Assembly: GCA_028583605.1 (NCBI GenBank)
Contig: CM053325.1
Coordinates: 61,507,121 to 61,571,120 of the forward strand
DNA: 64,000 bases
Direction of reading: 5' to 3'
Origin: Dastarcus helophoroides
Lineage: Eukaryota; Arthropoda; Insecta; Coleoptera; Bothrideridae
Made by a program: the position numbers and the translations under genes. Shown piece after piece: positions 1 to 9,938 of the stretch; within the stretch, counting starts at the first letter, position 1; each line of letters opens with the position of its first letter. The notes beneath the pieces were generated by a model that was not told the DNA's origin, did not search any database, and saw only the letters and a list, made by a program, of their open reading frames with translations.

Positions 1-145
1 CATGAATTTTCTGGAACAATTTTTCTCCTGGTAGGTGTCTATTAGGAAAACGTTCAGCATAAAGCCGTCTTGCTTCGGCACGATTACAATTTGCAAGCCC
101 GTACATTAAATGCATATCGGCCATTTCTTGATTTGAATAGTCCAT
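1..145 (-). CDS. Transposase N-terminus, partial (DD41D family)
   Basis: On the minus strand an ATG at 145 opens a frame reading MDYSNQEMADMHLMYG, identical in this part to the transposase of the complete element at 30906-31976. About 48 codons are present before the window edge. They cover the first part of the helix-turn-helix-like N-terminal region that precedes the DDE domain in this family. The catalytic part is outside the window. The 4-bp deletion just upstream, relative to the other copy, breaks any longer N-terminal extension, so this ATG is the likely true start in both copies. Confidence 0.75.
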   Translation of the reverse strand, partial: MDYSNQEMADMHLMYGLANCNRAEARRLYAERFPNRHLPGEKLFQKIH

Positions 146-785
146 TTTATCAAAATAATGAAAAGTTAAAAAACTACTACACTTACTATTGACAACAAAA
201 ACTGCTAAAGTTTACAGCTTACGACCAAATTTTATCAGTGACACAACGTCAATCTCTGGCAGATATTGTCAAGTACAATTGTTTTCTTTACGATCAGTTT
301 GCATGACCAACTTATTTTTTCTTATACAAATTAGTTAGAATTTCGTAGACGGGATAGGATTATTTAAACGCCTTTTTCTCGGAAACGGTTACTTTTAGCG
401 ACTTTGAGAAGGAGTACCTTTTTTGTATAAAAAATGTTGCCTTTTACGATTATGGCACTTTTGTGTCGAAATATTGCAATACAAAAAAGTAACGGCAAAA
501 AATAATCGCGGGCAACCCCCTACACACCACGCTACTGCTTATTTAAAAAATATGTTACATGAGAATATGCCTAATCCAATTCTTTAACTGCTTGCCCAAT
601 TTCATGACTTTGCTACTAACCGTTAACTTTTTGTAGTAAAAAAACCACTTTAGGGGCGCCATCTTTAAATGGTCATATCTCCGTTAGGAGGCAATTTAAA
701 GAAAAAAATGTATTTCAACATTTTTCATATTTTAATGTGTAGAATATGCTCCTGAAGTAGCGGCCCGGACTTTTGTAACACCCTG
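1..785 (-). mobile_element. DD41D Tc1/mariner-family transposon, right half (truncated by window edge)
   Basis: This segment matches 31832-32620 of the complete element further right nearly base for base. It ends in the same terminus, read outward as ...ACACCCTG, followed by TA at 786-787, the usual target of this superfamily. About 345-785 is the long terminal inverted repeat; 1-145 is the start of the transposase gene on the minus strand. A few substitutions and a 4-bp deletion near 190 separate it from the other copy. The remainder lies left of the window, so its integrity cannot be judged. Confidence 0.9.
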
Positions 786-787
786 TA

Positions 788-1851
788 TTTGAGAAACAGT
801 CGTGAATTTTTCAAATAAATGGTTCAAATTTTCAACAAGGAGTAATTTTTCAAAAAAAGTTGTAATTTACAAAAAGACGAATTTGAGGAAAAAGTCGAAT
901 TTGGAGTAAAAGTCGAAAATTAAAAAAAAATCAATATTTTGAAGAAAGTGAAAATTTTCATTCAGAATTGCAAGGAAAGGCCCAAATTTAAAAAAAAAAT
1001 GACAATTTCGTCATCTGAATTTGCAACAAAGTCGAAATGTTTAAAAAGTGTTAATATTTTTAGAATATTCAAAATTTTCAAAATATTCAAAATTTTCAAA
1101 AAAAAGGCATTTTTTAATTTTTCCAGAAATAGTTTGCGTTTTCAAAAAGAGTTCAAATTTTTAGCAAAGTCCATTTTTTTTTGAAAAAGTTAAAAACGTA
1201 GTAGTCCAAATTTTGATATTAAAAATCGAAATTTCGACTTTTAATGTCGAAATTTGGAGAATTAATCAAAATTATTAAATTTCGAGAAAACAGAGATTTT
1301 GAAATTAGAAACATTTGAAAAAAAAAATGGGTGAAATATCGAAGCTATCACTGTAAGCCGGATTTAAAAAACAAGATATTTAATTTAAAAAAACGAAATT
1401 TTGAAAAAGTCGAGATTTACAAGAGAAGGAAGTGTTGGAAGAAGAAAGTTTTGAAAATTTTGAAATGTCTCAATTTCGAAAAGAGGCGAAATTTTCAATA
1501 ATAAATTGAAATGTGAAAATGTTAAATTGTTCAAAAGAAGTTAAAATTTTGAAAACATTCCACATTTAAAATAATAATTTTGAAAAATGTTTATATTTTC
1601 AATAACGTACGAAATGTTTATACTTTTTGGCTTCTTAAAAATTTGTACATAAATAAATTCCGATTAATTGTGTCAAAAATAAGTTGAATTTGTTATTTTA
1701 CAGATATAATTGTTAAATTCCTATCGTAAGCGTTACTAATGTCAATAAACAGTGGTCGCAGCTGTTGTGTAAAAAAGAGGTTTGAAAATAAAATGAATAT
1801 GGGCATTTTTGAATATTCTGTATATTTTCTTTGCGAAATATTGGTATTTTT
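788..1851. other. A-rich degenerate filler, no gene seen
   Basis: The segment is dominated by short variations of AAATTTTGAAAA and TCGAAATTT motifs on a poly-A background. The open frames here are lysine/phenylalanine-rich, low complexity and without start or splice context. I see no gene, RNA or transposon terminus. It belongs to the same quasi-repetitive class that fills much of the window. Confidence 0.6.
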
Positions 1852-1960
1852 ATTCATGTTTTATTGGCTTTTTCTTCGCCAGTTCCTTAATAGAAGGTTT
1901 CTGAAAATCTAGAATTGTGGAAGTAGTAACTGGCGAAGAAAAATCCAATAAAACATGAAT
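1852..1960. repeat. Inverted repeat, 33-bp arms
   Basis: Arms at 1852-1884 and 1928-1960 are reverse complements with one mismatch, separated by a 43-bp spacer. Each arm contains ATTCATGTTTTATTGG and TTCTTCGCCAGTT. No target duplication is obvious outside the arms, so this may be a foldback remnant rather than a complete transposon. Confidence 0.8.
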
Positions 1961-2113
1961 GAGAATAGATATTTTTATTTTATAAAGGAAAGGAAGATGT
2001 GCTTCCTTAGCTTCCATGAAGAACACGCCACTGTTGGACACACAAATGATCCCTGGCTTACGTAAATGACCATAGGCATAAACAAATGACTTTATTTTTG
2101 AACAAATAAATCT

Positions 2114-2482
2114 TTTTAATGCACAGACCAATAGGTTTGAACATTTATTAGATTCGAAGTTTGGAAACCAAAGAGAAGTCTTTGGTTTCTGTTAGAATTT
2201 GAAATGTGTTATCCAATTGACATTGTTCCTGCGTCAAAAAATGCAATAAAAAAGTATTAAGATGAGCAGACGGCAATTTGTAACAGCCGCAAGATCGTTG
2301 TAAGAATTTCGTGTAACATATTCGGGGCAAGCAACGCCACCACAATTATTATAGTTGAAAATAAATAGTTAAGATCAAATCAGCAGAGTGTTCTAAATCC
2401 AGCGACCCATCAATTCAAACTTAGACAGTTTCCAAACCTCGAATCTAATAAATGTTCAAACTTATTGGTCTGCGCATTAAAA
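2114..2482. repeat. About 370-bp element bounded by about 55-bp inverted repeats (MITE-like)
   Basis: The left arm at about 2114-2168 and right arm at about 2428-2482 are reverse complements with a few mismatches. Both contain GAACATTTATTAGATTCGA. The interior is unrelated to known coding sequence. The arrangement fits a small non-autonomous DNA transposon, but I could not identify a clear target duplication. Confidence 0.6.
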
Positions 2483-2741
2483 TCCTTGTCTTCTGGGAAC
2501 TTTTCTAGAGAGCAACCACTTCGCTAGGTGGCAGTGTTTCAACTGTTGGTAGTTCAGCTACCTATGATTCACTATACACTCCTGGAGGGCTGCGTGAATT
2601 TGCAGTCTATTTTGTATTCCACTTGCATGAATAAATCTTTGATTATATAAATAACCCTTCGATAAAAAATGATTGATTATATAAATGATTGATTATATAA
2701 ATGAATAACCTTAATTCTAAATGACGACAATCATTAAACAG

Positions 2742-3476
2742 GTAAAAGAGGCGACTTCTACAAGTGGGAATCCCCCGGTATCGGCCCGAACATCCTCTAC
2801 GCTCTCGTCTTCGGTTTGGTCGTGTTCTGCTTGCTTATCATCTACGATTACAAGATCATCAGCGACGTAATCTACGCTCTCTTCGAAAGAAATAAAAAGA
2901 AGCCTGTACCGAATCCCGACGAAGACAACGACGTCGCCAAAGAAAAAGAAGAAATCAGAAATACCTTCGAGGAAGAGCTGAAGCGCAAGAACATTCTCGT
3001 CCTGAAAGACGTCACGAAATACTACAAGAACTTCCTAGCAGTTAACGATCTCTGCTTAGGCGTCAAACGCTTCGAATGCTTCGGCTTGCTTGGTGTCAAC
3101 GGAGCGGGAAAAACTACCACATTCAAAATGATGACGGGCGATATTCGGATGACGTACGGGGATGCTTGGGTCAAAGGTTTCAGCATAAATAACGAGCTGA
3201 AACAAGTTCAGAAATTTATAGGATATTGCCCGCAATTCGACGCGTTATTAGACGATTTGACAGCCAGGGAATCCCTGATTATGTTCTGTTTGATTAGGGG
3301 GATACCCTACGCGGAATGCAACCCGGTGGCGAGGAAGTTGGCCAAAGATTTCGATTTTACCAGGCATTTGGACAAGCAGATTAAAGAATTGAGCGGGGGT
3401 AATAAGAGGAAAGTCAGCACGGCGATTTCGCTCATAGGGGACCCCCCGGTGTTATATCTTGATGAACCGACAACAG
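2742..3476 (+). CDS. Gene A exon: last TM helix, linker, NBD2 Walker A to Walker B
   Basis: The acceptor is AAACAG at 2736-2741 and the donor is CAG|GTAAGT at 3476/3477. The exon starts two bases into a codon, then reads KRGDFYKWESPGIGPN, the stretch typical of the last extracellular loop and helix of ABCA proteins. A hydrophobic helix (ALVFGLVVFCLLIIYDY) follows, then the NBD. The exon stops inside the Walker B/D-loop segment, after the first base of the glycine codon in DEPTTG. There is no frameshift or premature stop. Confidence 0.92.
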
Positions 3477-4944
3477 GTAAGTAATTTTGGTGGAACCAGA
3501 GACTAAATAGACTGAACGTTTCAATGTTGTCTCATGCGTACAGTTGAAGCTAAAATCCGGGGAAGTGGGGAGGTGCATTCCACTACTCTTTGATATGGTC
3601 GGATTAAGTAAAATTTATAAATACGAAACTTGCCGAGTAACGGTTCTAACGATTTAGATGAAACTTTAGAATTAGGGGCTTTTGGACCAATAGGATAATT
3701 TTTATAAGTGCTTTTTGGTAAAAGTTCAGGAGAACTATTTTCAAAGACATCTTGGTTTAATAGTAAAATAATTTTCTTTCAATACGCGACGCCTGTGTAC
3801 AATATTGTTAAGCCGTTGCTGTAAACACGTCATGATTGCAGTGAAATGGCGACGCGCGCTCGCCGATAATTGAATATTTATATATTTCATTTTTACCTAC
3901 CCAAAGAATGAAACTTGATTTTCCTTCACTAATGTGTTCACTGAGATTTTAACAATGATCCACAATACACTTCCCCATATTTACAGCCCATTTTCTTTAA
4001 AAAAAACCGTTGTTATCTTCGCAAAGGTCTGTCAAATAATAAGAGGGCATTGCGAGCTAGATAGAGCTAGGCTTTCGCCAGGCTTTCAACTGGCTTCACT
4101 GCTTACCGTGTTAGGTTCAGTCTATTTAGTCTCTGGGTGGAACGGACTGGTACTTACTTATCTTCAAAAAATTGAAATACAAAACTTGTCCCATGAAACA
4201 AAAAAGATTTATAAAAAAAAAAGTATCTCTCTGTAATAGCTTGATGAAACGCGTTAGAGCAACGTTTGTTAATCTTTCTTGGTTTCAGGGGACAACTTTT
4301 GTATTTCAAGCTAAGTAATTCTAAGCAATTACGAGGAAGTCGATGGTTTATTAAATTTATTAACTTCATTTAACATTTCTGCGGCCCAATTTTTTGGAAT
4401 TCGTTTCAGGTATGGATGTGGCCACCAAGCGTTACCTCTGGAACGCCCTCTGCGCCCTCAGAGATGAAGGGAAGTGCATTATCCTGACTTCTCACAGCAT
4501 GGAAGAGTGCGAGGCCTTGTGTACAAGACTGGCTATTATGGTGAATGGCAACTTTAAATGTTTGGGGTCCACGCAGCATCTGAAAAGTAAATTTGCCAAA
4601 GGGTACACGCTGACTATCAAGGTTAAGAAGCATGCTGATAGTCACGGTAGCATGCACAGCGATACCGAGGCGATTAAAGCGTTTATCCGACAAAACTTCA
4701 GTGAAGCTGAACTGAGGGAAGAACACCAGGAATTGTTGACTTATCACATATTGGACACACATTTACCTTGGTCGAGAATGTTTGGGATTTTGGAAAAGGG
4801 GAAGAGAGAACTTAACATTGAGGACTACTCTTTGGGGCAGTCGAGCTTAGAACAGGTATTTTAATGTTATGCCAATTTTACATTTTGGTTACAAATTGTT
4901 TTTTTTAGGTGTTCCTGTCTTTTACAAAACTTCAACGCACTTAG
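2742..4944 (+). CDS. Gene A: ABCA-type transporter, 3' end (last membrane helix and NBD2), three exons
   Basis: This is the C-terminal end of a full-length ABCA transporter, a family that moves lipids across membranes using ATP. The spliced coding parts are 2742-3476, 4410-4855 and 4909-4944. They encode about 405 residues: a last transmembrane segment, a charged linker, then NBD2 with Walker A GVNGAGKTTT, the Q-loop region GYCPQFDALLDD, signature LSGGNKRKVS, Walker B VLYLDEP and H-loop TSHSMEECEAL. It ends in LEQVFLSFTKLQRT and TAG. All junction phases close. The earlier two thirds of the gene must lie left of the window; no earlier exon is visible in 1-2741. Gene B follows in the same orientation about 15 kb downstream, suggesting a tandem ABCA pair. 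The closest named family is ABCA3-like, by motif only. Confidence 0.92.
3477..4409 (+). other. Gene A intron, 933 nt, with an R1 inverted pair
   Basis: GT...AG intron splitting the NBD2 Walker B/D-loop. About 3477-4130 shows no recognisable gene. At 4131-4317 it holds a back-to-back pair of the dispersed R1 repeat. The reading frame across the splice (EPTTG|MDVATKRYLW) is exact. Confidence 0.85.
4131..4317. repeat. R1 dispersed repeat, inverted pair
   Basis: The left arm begins GGTGGAACGGACTGGT and reads through CTTGTCCCATGAAAC. The right arm reads GAAACGCGTTAGAGCAACG, then TTTCTTGGTTTCAGGGGAC in the opposite orientation. Many further copies of both arms occur in the window. The junction between the arms is a degenerate form of the hammerhead-like motif described at 11962-12002. 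Confidence 0.75.
4410..4855 (+). CDS. Gene A exon: NBD2 D-loop, H-loop and regulatory tail
   Basis: The acceptor is TTTCAG at 4404-4409 and the donor is CAG|GTATTT at 4855/4856. It completes DEPTTGMD, then encodes TKRYLWNALCALRDEGKC, the H-loop histidine in TSHSMEEC and the conserved GSTQHLKSKFAKGYTLTI segment that follows ABCA NBDs. It ends YSLGQSSLEQ in phase 0. The long minus-strand open frame over this exon is a shadow. Confidence 0.92.
4909..4944 (+). CDS. Gene A terminal exon
   Basis: After a 53-nt intron (4856-4908, GT...AG) the last exon reads VFLSFTKLQRT and stops at TAG 4942-4944. LEQVFLSF is the expected end of the ABCA second-half regulatory domain, which supports this short exon over reading on into the intron, where a stop follows VF. 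Confidence 0.88.
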   Translation: MFLSFTKLQRT

Positions 4945-5093
4945 TCAATTTGTACATAATTTTATCCATTTTTACATTTTTATTGTTCATTCCTTATTTA
5001 TAAATATTGTGTGCCTTGATTTAAAGATGTGATAGAAATAAGTATTAAACTTATTCCGAGTGACAATTTTATTTTTACAAAGCCTGTGAATGG

Positions 5094-5099
5094 AATAAA
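5094..5099 (+). terminator. Candidate polyadenylation signal of gene A
   Basis: AATAAA lies 150 bases downstream of the gene A stop codon, in AT-rich sequence with a T-rich stretch just after it. It is the first canonical hexamer after the stop. The call rests on motif and position only. Confidence 0.45.
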
Positions 5100-5139
5100 C
5101 TGTTATTTTTTAAATTTGTTTTTATTGATATTGTTGCGG

Positions 5140-5545
5140 GCTATCGGTTCGAATTGATTAATGATATGAATCGTACCCACTTTATTTTCAAACGAAACTC
5201 AAATCACTACAACTGAACAATTAACTCACTTATTGACTTCGAACTGCTAATTCACCACTTAACTACATTGACTCGAACTGACTGACTCGAGGGAAAGGCG
5301 ACCGCCTTATATAGTTTTGGCTTCCAGGTTCTAGAAAAATCTCGCAGATAAGGCTTATTGTTTGCCAAAATTTCGGGAACGCTTATCTGCGGTTTGCTTC
5401 ATTATCGCAGCCGCTGTCTCCTTATCAGATCTTTCTAGAAACTTTTCTTATGTACTAAATTTTACAATATCTACAAAGAAGATTTCTCAAGGTAATATAA
5501 AAGATGGTTGGTTTCTAGCTAAAAGCGTTTCAATCTTGTTCTAAT
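5140..5545 (-). other. LTR- or promoter-like segment with a minus-strand TATA motif
   Basis: Less AT-rich than its surroundings. Read on the minus strand it has CTATATAAGGCGGTCGCC, a TATA-like box followed by a GC-rich stretch, as in arthropod LTR promoters. The left end reads TGTTGCGGGCTATCGG on the + strand. No coding sequence and no matching second LTR were seen, so this is a weak call. A solo LTR is one possibility. Confidence 0.3.
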
Positions 5546-5685
5546 TTAAAACAGATGATCAAACAGTTGCAGAAATATAGCTCACCGAGGCATTTACGTT
5601 GACAATGGTGTCATGACTAGAGACCGGACTTAAGGCACAATCAAATAAGATAAAAAACTGAACAAAACGTTAAATTAGGCCAAGG

Positions 5686-5745
5686 GTCGGCAAACCGCAG
5701 CTCACGCTTTTAAAAGAAAATTGCGGCTCTTTAAATTCCTCTAAA
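5686..5745. mobile_element. hAT-like terminal fragment
   Basis: The stretch CCAAGGGTCGGCAAACCG followed by CAGCTCACGC resembles the GGTCGGCAA termini found in many animal hAT transposons. No opposite terminus or target duplication was located, so at most a remnant remains. Confidence 0.35.
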
Positions 5746-6147
5746 AATATAAATAAATAAAAGCTAGAGTGGACAGACACGCAGGCACTCATTAAACAAG
5801 TGATCTACAGAAGTAGAAATTTCCAAAAATACGTTTCTAGGAATTTTTACGTTTTACTTAAATTTTGACAAAAAGTTATGACTTCAAGAAGTATTTTTCC
5901 AAAATTTTTTTGTAAATTTTTTGTCGATGTTTCGAACTTTTCTTAAAATTTTGACTTTTTCCTTGAAATATTTCCTAAAGTTTGAGTTTTTTCTTCTTTT
6001 CTGAAAAACTTTGACTTTTTTAAATTTCAACGATATTTTCTAAGCTTCCAGTTTATTTTTACAATTTCTCTTTCCGAAATTTTGCAATTTTTCAAAAAAT
6101 TCAAAATTGTCAAAAAATGTCAGGTTTAAATTTCTTTTGGGTTTCAA

Positions 6148-6420
6148 TCTATTAAAAATTGAAACACAGAACTTGTCCCCTGAAACCAAGAAAAATTAAA
6201 AAACACAACAAATGTTGCTGGCTAACACGTTTCGACAGCCAAGCTGTCATCTTCAGAGAGAAACAGAAGCAGTTTCTCTCTGAAGATGACAGCTTGGGTG
6301 TCGAAACGCGTTAGAGCAACCTTTGTTGTGTTTTTTAATTTTTCTTGGTTTCAGGGGACAAGTTCTGTGTTTCAATTTTTCAAGATAACCAAGGACCAGT
6401 CCGTTCCATCAAATTTCAAT
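6148..6420. repeat. R1 repeat, long near-palindromic inverted pair
   Basis: The minus-oriented arm (about 6148-6260) and plus-oriented arm (about 6265-6420) are near-perfect reverse complements through the shared parts: TTGAAACACAGAACTTG, CCCTGAAACCAAG, AACACGTTTCGACAGCC. They meet in GAGAGAAACAGAAGC. The plus arm ends GACCAGTCCGTTCCATC. The same pair recurs at 11848-12105 as part of the block duplication. Confidence 0.85.
6276..6316 (+). ncRNA. Hammerhead-ribozyme-like motif in R1 (degenerate)
   Basis: It has the same layout as 11962-12002: CTCT, CTGAAGA, a hairpin, GAAA, CGCGTT, AGAG. Here the 3' side of stem II reads GGTGTC instead of GCTGTC, which disrupts one pair. It is probably an inactive copy. 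Confidence 0.3.
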
Positions 6421-7754
6421 CTATTGTCAAGATTCGGCGTTTTTTTTTTCTAAAATTTTGCCTTTTTGGCAACTTTCGATAAATTCTTTTTTTTTTCGAA
6501 ATTTCTTCCTTTTTCCGAATTGGATAAATTTATTTTTTTAAATCACTTCATTTTTCCCAATTTTTTCCAAATGTCTCCCCTTTTTTCAAAATTTGGTTTT
6601 TCTGGGTAATGTTGACCTTTTTTTAAAGTTCAACACTTCTCAAAATTTTCTTGGAATTTTTGTTCGAAATTATTTTACAAACGTTCTCAAAATTCGAATT
6701 TATTTGAAAATTTAAAGTTTTTTTTAATTCGTCTTGTTCTCGAAATTGCAAATTTATTTTCATAATTTATCTTTCTCTGGAAAGTTGTAAATTTTTGTCG
6801 ATGTTTCAAACTTTTCTTAAAATTTTGACTTTTTCCTTGAAAATTTTCTTAAAGTTTGACTTTTTTCTTCCTCTCCGAAAAACTTTGACTTTTTAAATTT
6901 CAACAATTTTTTCTGAGCTTCCAATTTATTCTTACAATTTCCATTTTCAAAATTTTGCAATTTTTCAAAAAATTCAAAATTATCTTAAGAATTTCAGGTT
7001 TTTAAATTTGTTTTGGGTGGCAATCTATTGTCAAGATTCGACGTTTTTTTTTTTAAATTTTGCCTTTTTTGAGAACTTTCGATAAATTCATTTTTTTTGA
7101 AATTTTACCCTTTTTCCGAATTAGACAAATTCATTTTTTTAATCTCTTCATTTTTTCCAATTTTTTTCGAAATGTCTTCCTTTTTCTCAAAATTTGGTTT
7201 TTCTGGGTAATGTTGATCTTTTTTTTAAAATTCAACACTTCTCGAAATTTTCTCGGAATTTTCTATCGAAATTTGGTTTTTTTTTAATTCTTGTTTTCGA
7301 AATTGCACATTTATTTTCAAAATTTAGCTTTCTCTGGAAAATTGCAATTTTTTATCGAATTTTGAGTTGTTTTAGACCTTCTCCATGGAATTCTTCCTAA
7401 AATTAAACTTTTTTCTTCTTCGGATAGCATGCAGATCAAATTGTTTTTTACAATATTTCATTTAGATGAATATTTTGAGTTGCCATACGAATCGCACGCA
7501 ACGCGGTAATTACGGTTGGGATCGAACATTTTAGACGGATCCGAAGCCATCTCATAAATTGTCATCGATTCATTCCAAATTGCCTAAAAATGCTTTTTAC
7601 CTAAGGCATTATCAACACAGTCACCTGTTCCATAAATTTGCGATTAACTGTAGAAAAAAATGTATATTTGAAAAATGAAAATTTTTTTATTTTTCAATTT
7701 TAACACAAGAAAATTTGGATAAAACTTTAATAACTTCATACATACGTAAAAAAA
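6421..7754. other. T-rich degenerate filler and an anonymous segment, no gene
   Basis: To about 7440 the sequence is T-rich with recurrent TTTTCAAAATTT and CGAAATTT motifs. Two local versions of the same stretch (about 6440-6700 and 7030-7280) are internally repeated. From 7440 to 7754 it is less repetitive, including an unusual GAATCGCACGCAACGCGG stretch, but I recognise nothing. The same DNA recurs in copy B at about 12120-13440 and is absent from copy C. Confidence 0.5.
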
Positions 7755-8158
7755 ATAGTTCTTTGAATAAACACCCACTATTAATTATGACATTGGCAGT
7801 ATGCGTGAAAATTTGAAGTATATGTTTGTCACTGTCAGTATTACGCTTCAGGTTGTAGAAGATTTAATTGTGTTTTTAAAATGAACAGCATTTTTATAAT
7901 AAAAAACGATTTTGGTATACTTCCACTAGAAGAGAAAGTGAAAATAAAAGAACTAGGTAGGCGTTTGCCAGTGTTAACATTGAAATAAAAATGTGATAAA
8001 TAAATAAATAAAATACTATTAAATACCATGAATTACAAAAAGCGTTTGTTTCTCCTAAATTTAGTAGCTTGCTGCGGCATTGAAGTCACCTAAACTTTTA
8101 ACTATTAATATTTTTTGCATCTGCGCACCCCCTGTCAAAAAGTCACCAGCCGCCACTG
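7755..8158 (-). mobile_element. hAT-like element, left terminal fragment (copy A)
   Basis: This is the reverse-orientation copy of 21602-22010, the left end of the complete hAT-like element. Its terminus reads ...CAGCCGCCACTG at 8158, followed by TAAGAAAC, the reverse complement of the 8-bp duplication GTTTCTTA flanking the complete element. Matching stops at a poly-T run (about 7755). The hAT-like insertion therefore predates the block duplication. Confidence 0.8.
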
Positions 8159-8260
8159 TAAGAAACACAACAAAGCTTGCTCTAGAGCAAGCATTGTTGT
8201 TTTTTTAAATCTTTCTTGATTTCAGGGGACAAGACTTGTATTTCAAGCGAAAACTACTTT
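8159..8260. repeat. R1 copy cut by the hAT-like insertion
   Basis: It carries the R1 core AACACAACAAAGCTTG, an internal GCTTGCTCTAGAGCAAGC palindrome, and TTTCAGGGGACAAGACTTG. It directly abuts the hAT-like terminus, because that element inserted inside an R1 copy. Confidence 0.7.
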
Positions 8261-8489
8261 GTTGGACGATTTTAGAAAGGGCGAAACCTTATGGTTTCGT
8301 GTTACCATTACACTAATTTGCGTTACCAACAATTCCCAAATTACCGTTACCGTTACCAACGTTCCCAAAATTTCTGATTCCTAATCAATTTTATGAAATT
8401 TTTAGATGTACTTTACCACAATTAGACTTTTTTGGATCTCAAACTCATTTTCTTTCAATGCTAAAGATGAATTCATCTAATTCCAAATC

Positions 8490-8636
8490 TTTTGTGATGT
8501 GTCACTGCCCGGCACTAGCATCAATCAGAGGATCCACGCTGGGGGACTTCTGGCGCCTAGTGTGGCCAGTTTGAGAGAGGCGCATCCAAGGGACGTTCTT
8601 CGGTTTCTCAACAAGGTTGGGTGGTTGAATGAATGA
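8490..8636 (+). pseudogene. LINE reverse-transcriptase C-terminal tail (copy A)
   Basis: One frame reads CHCPALASIRGSTLGDFW. After a frame change a second reads ASLREAHPRDVLRFLNKVGW and stops at 8634-8636. This Cys/His knuckle followed by a PRDVLRF..GWL end is characteristic of the C-terminus of several arthropod non-LTR reverse transcriptases. It is a frameshifted relic carried in all three block copies. The clade was not assigned. Confidence 0.5.
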
Positions 8637-8744
8637 CCAAGGAGACCTCAATCACGGGGATAGCACAATGGGCCCGGAAAGGGTGGCCTAAGTGCTGGCC
8701 TAAACTTTAGGCAACCCACAACGAATCCAGAAATGCAAATCTTT

Positions 8745-8885
8745 TGTCTCTCTGAAGGTGATACCTTGGCTATCGAAAAGCGTTAGAGCAACCTTTGTTG
8801 TGTTTCTTCACCTTTTTTGGTTTCAGGGAACAAGACTTCTATTTCAATTTTGAAGGTAACCAAGGACCAGTCCGTTCCACCAAAA
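8745..8885 (+). repeat. R1 copy with degenerate hammerhead-like core
   Basis: It reads CTCTCTGAAGGTGATACC, TTGGCTATCGAAAAGCG, then GTTAGAGCAACC, TTTTTTGGTTTCAGGG and GACCAGTCCGTTCCACC. It is plus-oriented and recurs in the other block copies at about 14414-14550 and, inverted, about 20895-21035. Confidence 0.8.
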
Positions 8886-9075
8886 AAAAAGTTTAAACTT
8901 CTTCATTCAGTTTCCCAAAATTCAAATTTATAATAAAACAGAATGTGTGACGACACAATGCAGGATTAGAAAATTTGTGGAGTAGCCCGTGTCAATTTGA
9001 AATGATATTCTGACGTTAGAAGTACAAGGCTCAAAAACAAGAGAACCTCCCTTTCATTTTTATTTGGTTCTCCAC

Positions 9076-9347
9076 CTTCCAAAGTTTCCAATGTCTTTAA
9101 TTTGCTCGGCCCAATTAACCGCTTTGGGTTTGAGGTTCGCCGCTATCTCATCTGACATGTTGCATAGGAATATCGGACAAAATGGATCGTAATGTAAATT
9201 GGCATATTCAGTTGGAGCCACCAGACTTCTGATAATCACCAACAATACGGAGAACAATACGGGGGCCGCTATTTCCATTATGGTTTGCACCGGTTTTCTA
9301 TATTGCAATATACAATTTTTCCACATTAACAAAGCGAATTTATCCCA
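9076..9347 (-). pseudogene. ABCA exon-1 copy A (start codon lost)
   Basis: On the minus strand it encodes WDKFALLMWKNCILQY and the remainder of gene B exon 1 up to DIGNFG, including the donor-like AAG|GTGGAG. Relative to the real exon (20418-20703) about 90 bp covering the acceptor and ATG are missing: the match jumps from a CTTGTTTTCAGGCT context into GGGATAAATTC. No in-frame ATG remains. The coding part has no stop and differs from the real exon by at most a few residues (Ile for Val at one site). No downstream ABCA exon lies in this orientation, so I infer a pseudo-exon, unless it is spliced through the TTTTCAG upstream. Confidence 0.8.
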
Positions 9348-9363
9348 GCCTGAAAACAAGAAT

Positions 9364-9490
9364 GATACCTCTCTGAAGATGATATCTTGGCTATTGAAAC
9401 GCGTTAGTTGTGTTTTCTAACCTTTTTTGGTTTCAGGGGTCAATATTTGTATTTCAATTTTTAAAGATAACCAAGGACTAGTCCGTTGCA
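9364..9490 (+). repeat. R1 copy beside the exon-1 copy
   Basis: It reads CTCTCTGAAGATGATATC, TTGGCTATTGAAACGCG, then TTTCAGGGGTCAATATTTG and CCAAGGACTAGTCCG. It recurs at about 15033-15160 and, inverted, about 20195-20320, so it is part of the triplicated block. Confidence 0.75.
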
Positions 9491-9855
9491 CCAAAAAAAG
9501 AGGATAAGGAGAGGTTTATCTCAGGTCCGTTTTCTATTGACGTTTTGGCTTCAAGTTCATTTTTTTTAGGTGCAGAATTAGCTGCAGAATGTGGAGAATG
9601 TACAATAATTAACTGAAATATAGGACTTTTGCCGAATTTAACATTCCTGTGCTTATAAAATAAGGATTTTAAATTGTTTCGTTTTTTTTTTAATTTAAAT
9701 CTTTTCTATTTAAATGTAGTGAAGTGACGATTTGGACGATTTTAAATAGAGAGATTTCGCGGTACCATCACGCTAATTTGAACTGCCGACATTCTCTAAA
9801 GTTAACAGTAATATGCAACTATGAGGAAGACGTGTGATGGAATTAAAAAACGCGT
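9491..9855. other. Short unannotated stretch between R1 and tRNA-like unit
   Basis: Moderately AT-rich unique-looking DNA shared by the three block copies. I see no open frame, RNA motif or transposon end. Confidence 0.4.
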
Positions 9856-9938
9856 TGACGACAGCGGGATTCGAACCCGCAACTTTTTAGACTTATGAAC
9901 GAAATCTGCTGCCTTAACCACTGAGCCATACGACCGTT
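9856..9938 (-). tRNA. tRNA-like pol III unit, copy A (isotype unassigned)
   Basis: The minus strand has a perfect A box (TGGCTCAGTGG) and a perfect B box (GGTTCGAATCC) at tRNA spacing. A clean T arm GCGGG/CCCGC is followed by TGTCGTC and, seven bases later, a T run in the transcribed strand as terminator. The D stem is imperfect. The acceptor (GGTCGTA with TGTCGTC) pairs only with several G-U pairs and a mismatch, and the anticodon stem (GATTT/AAGTC) leaves a loop without U33. It may be a decayed tRNA gene or a tRNA-derived SINE head. Confidence 0.5.

Noticed and set aside
5362..5544. 60-codon frame MPKFRERLSAVCFI
   Set aside because: No domain, no conservation evidence, and it lies in the LTR-like segment. 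Probably chance.
8440..8720. The GC-richer island as an ABCA exon
   Set aside because: CHCPALASIRG and PRDVLRF..GWL fit a LINE reverse-transcriptase tail, not an ABCA domain, and the frame is broken.
9199..9420. Plus-strand frame over exon-1 copy A (and equivalents at 14866-15087 and 20335-20580)
   Set aside because: Antisense shadows of the ABCA exon 1 coding sequence.
9856..9938. Assigning a specific tRNA isotype
   Set aside because: The anticodon loop cannot be placed with U33 in register and the acceptor is poorly paired, so any anticodon would be a guess.
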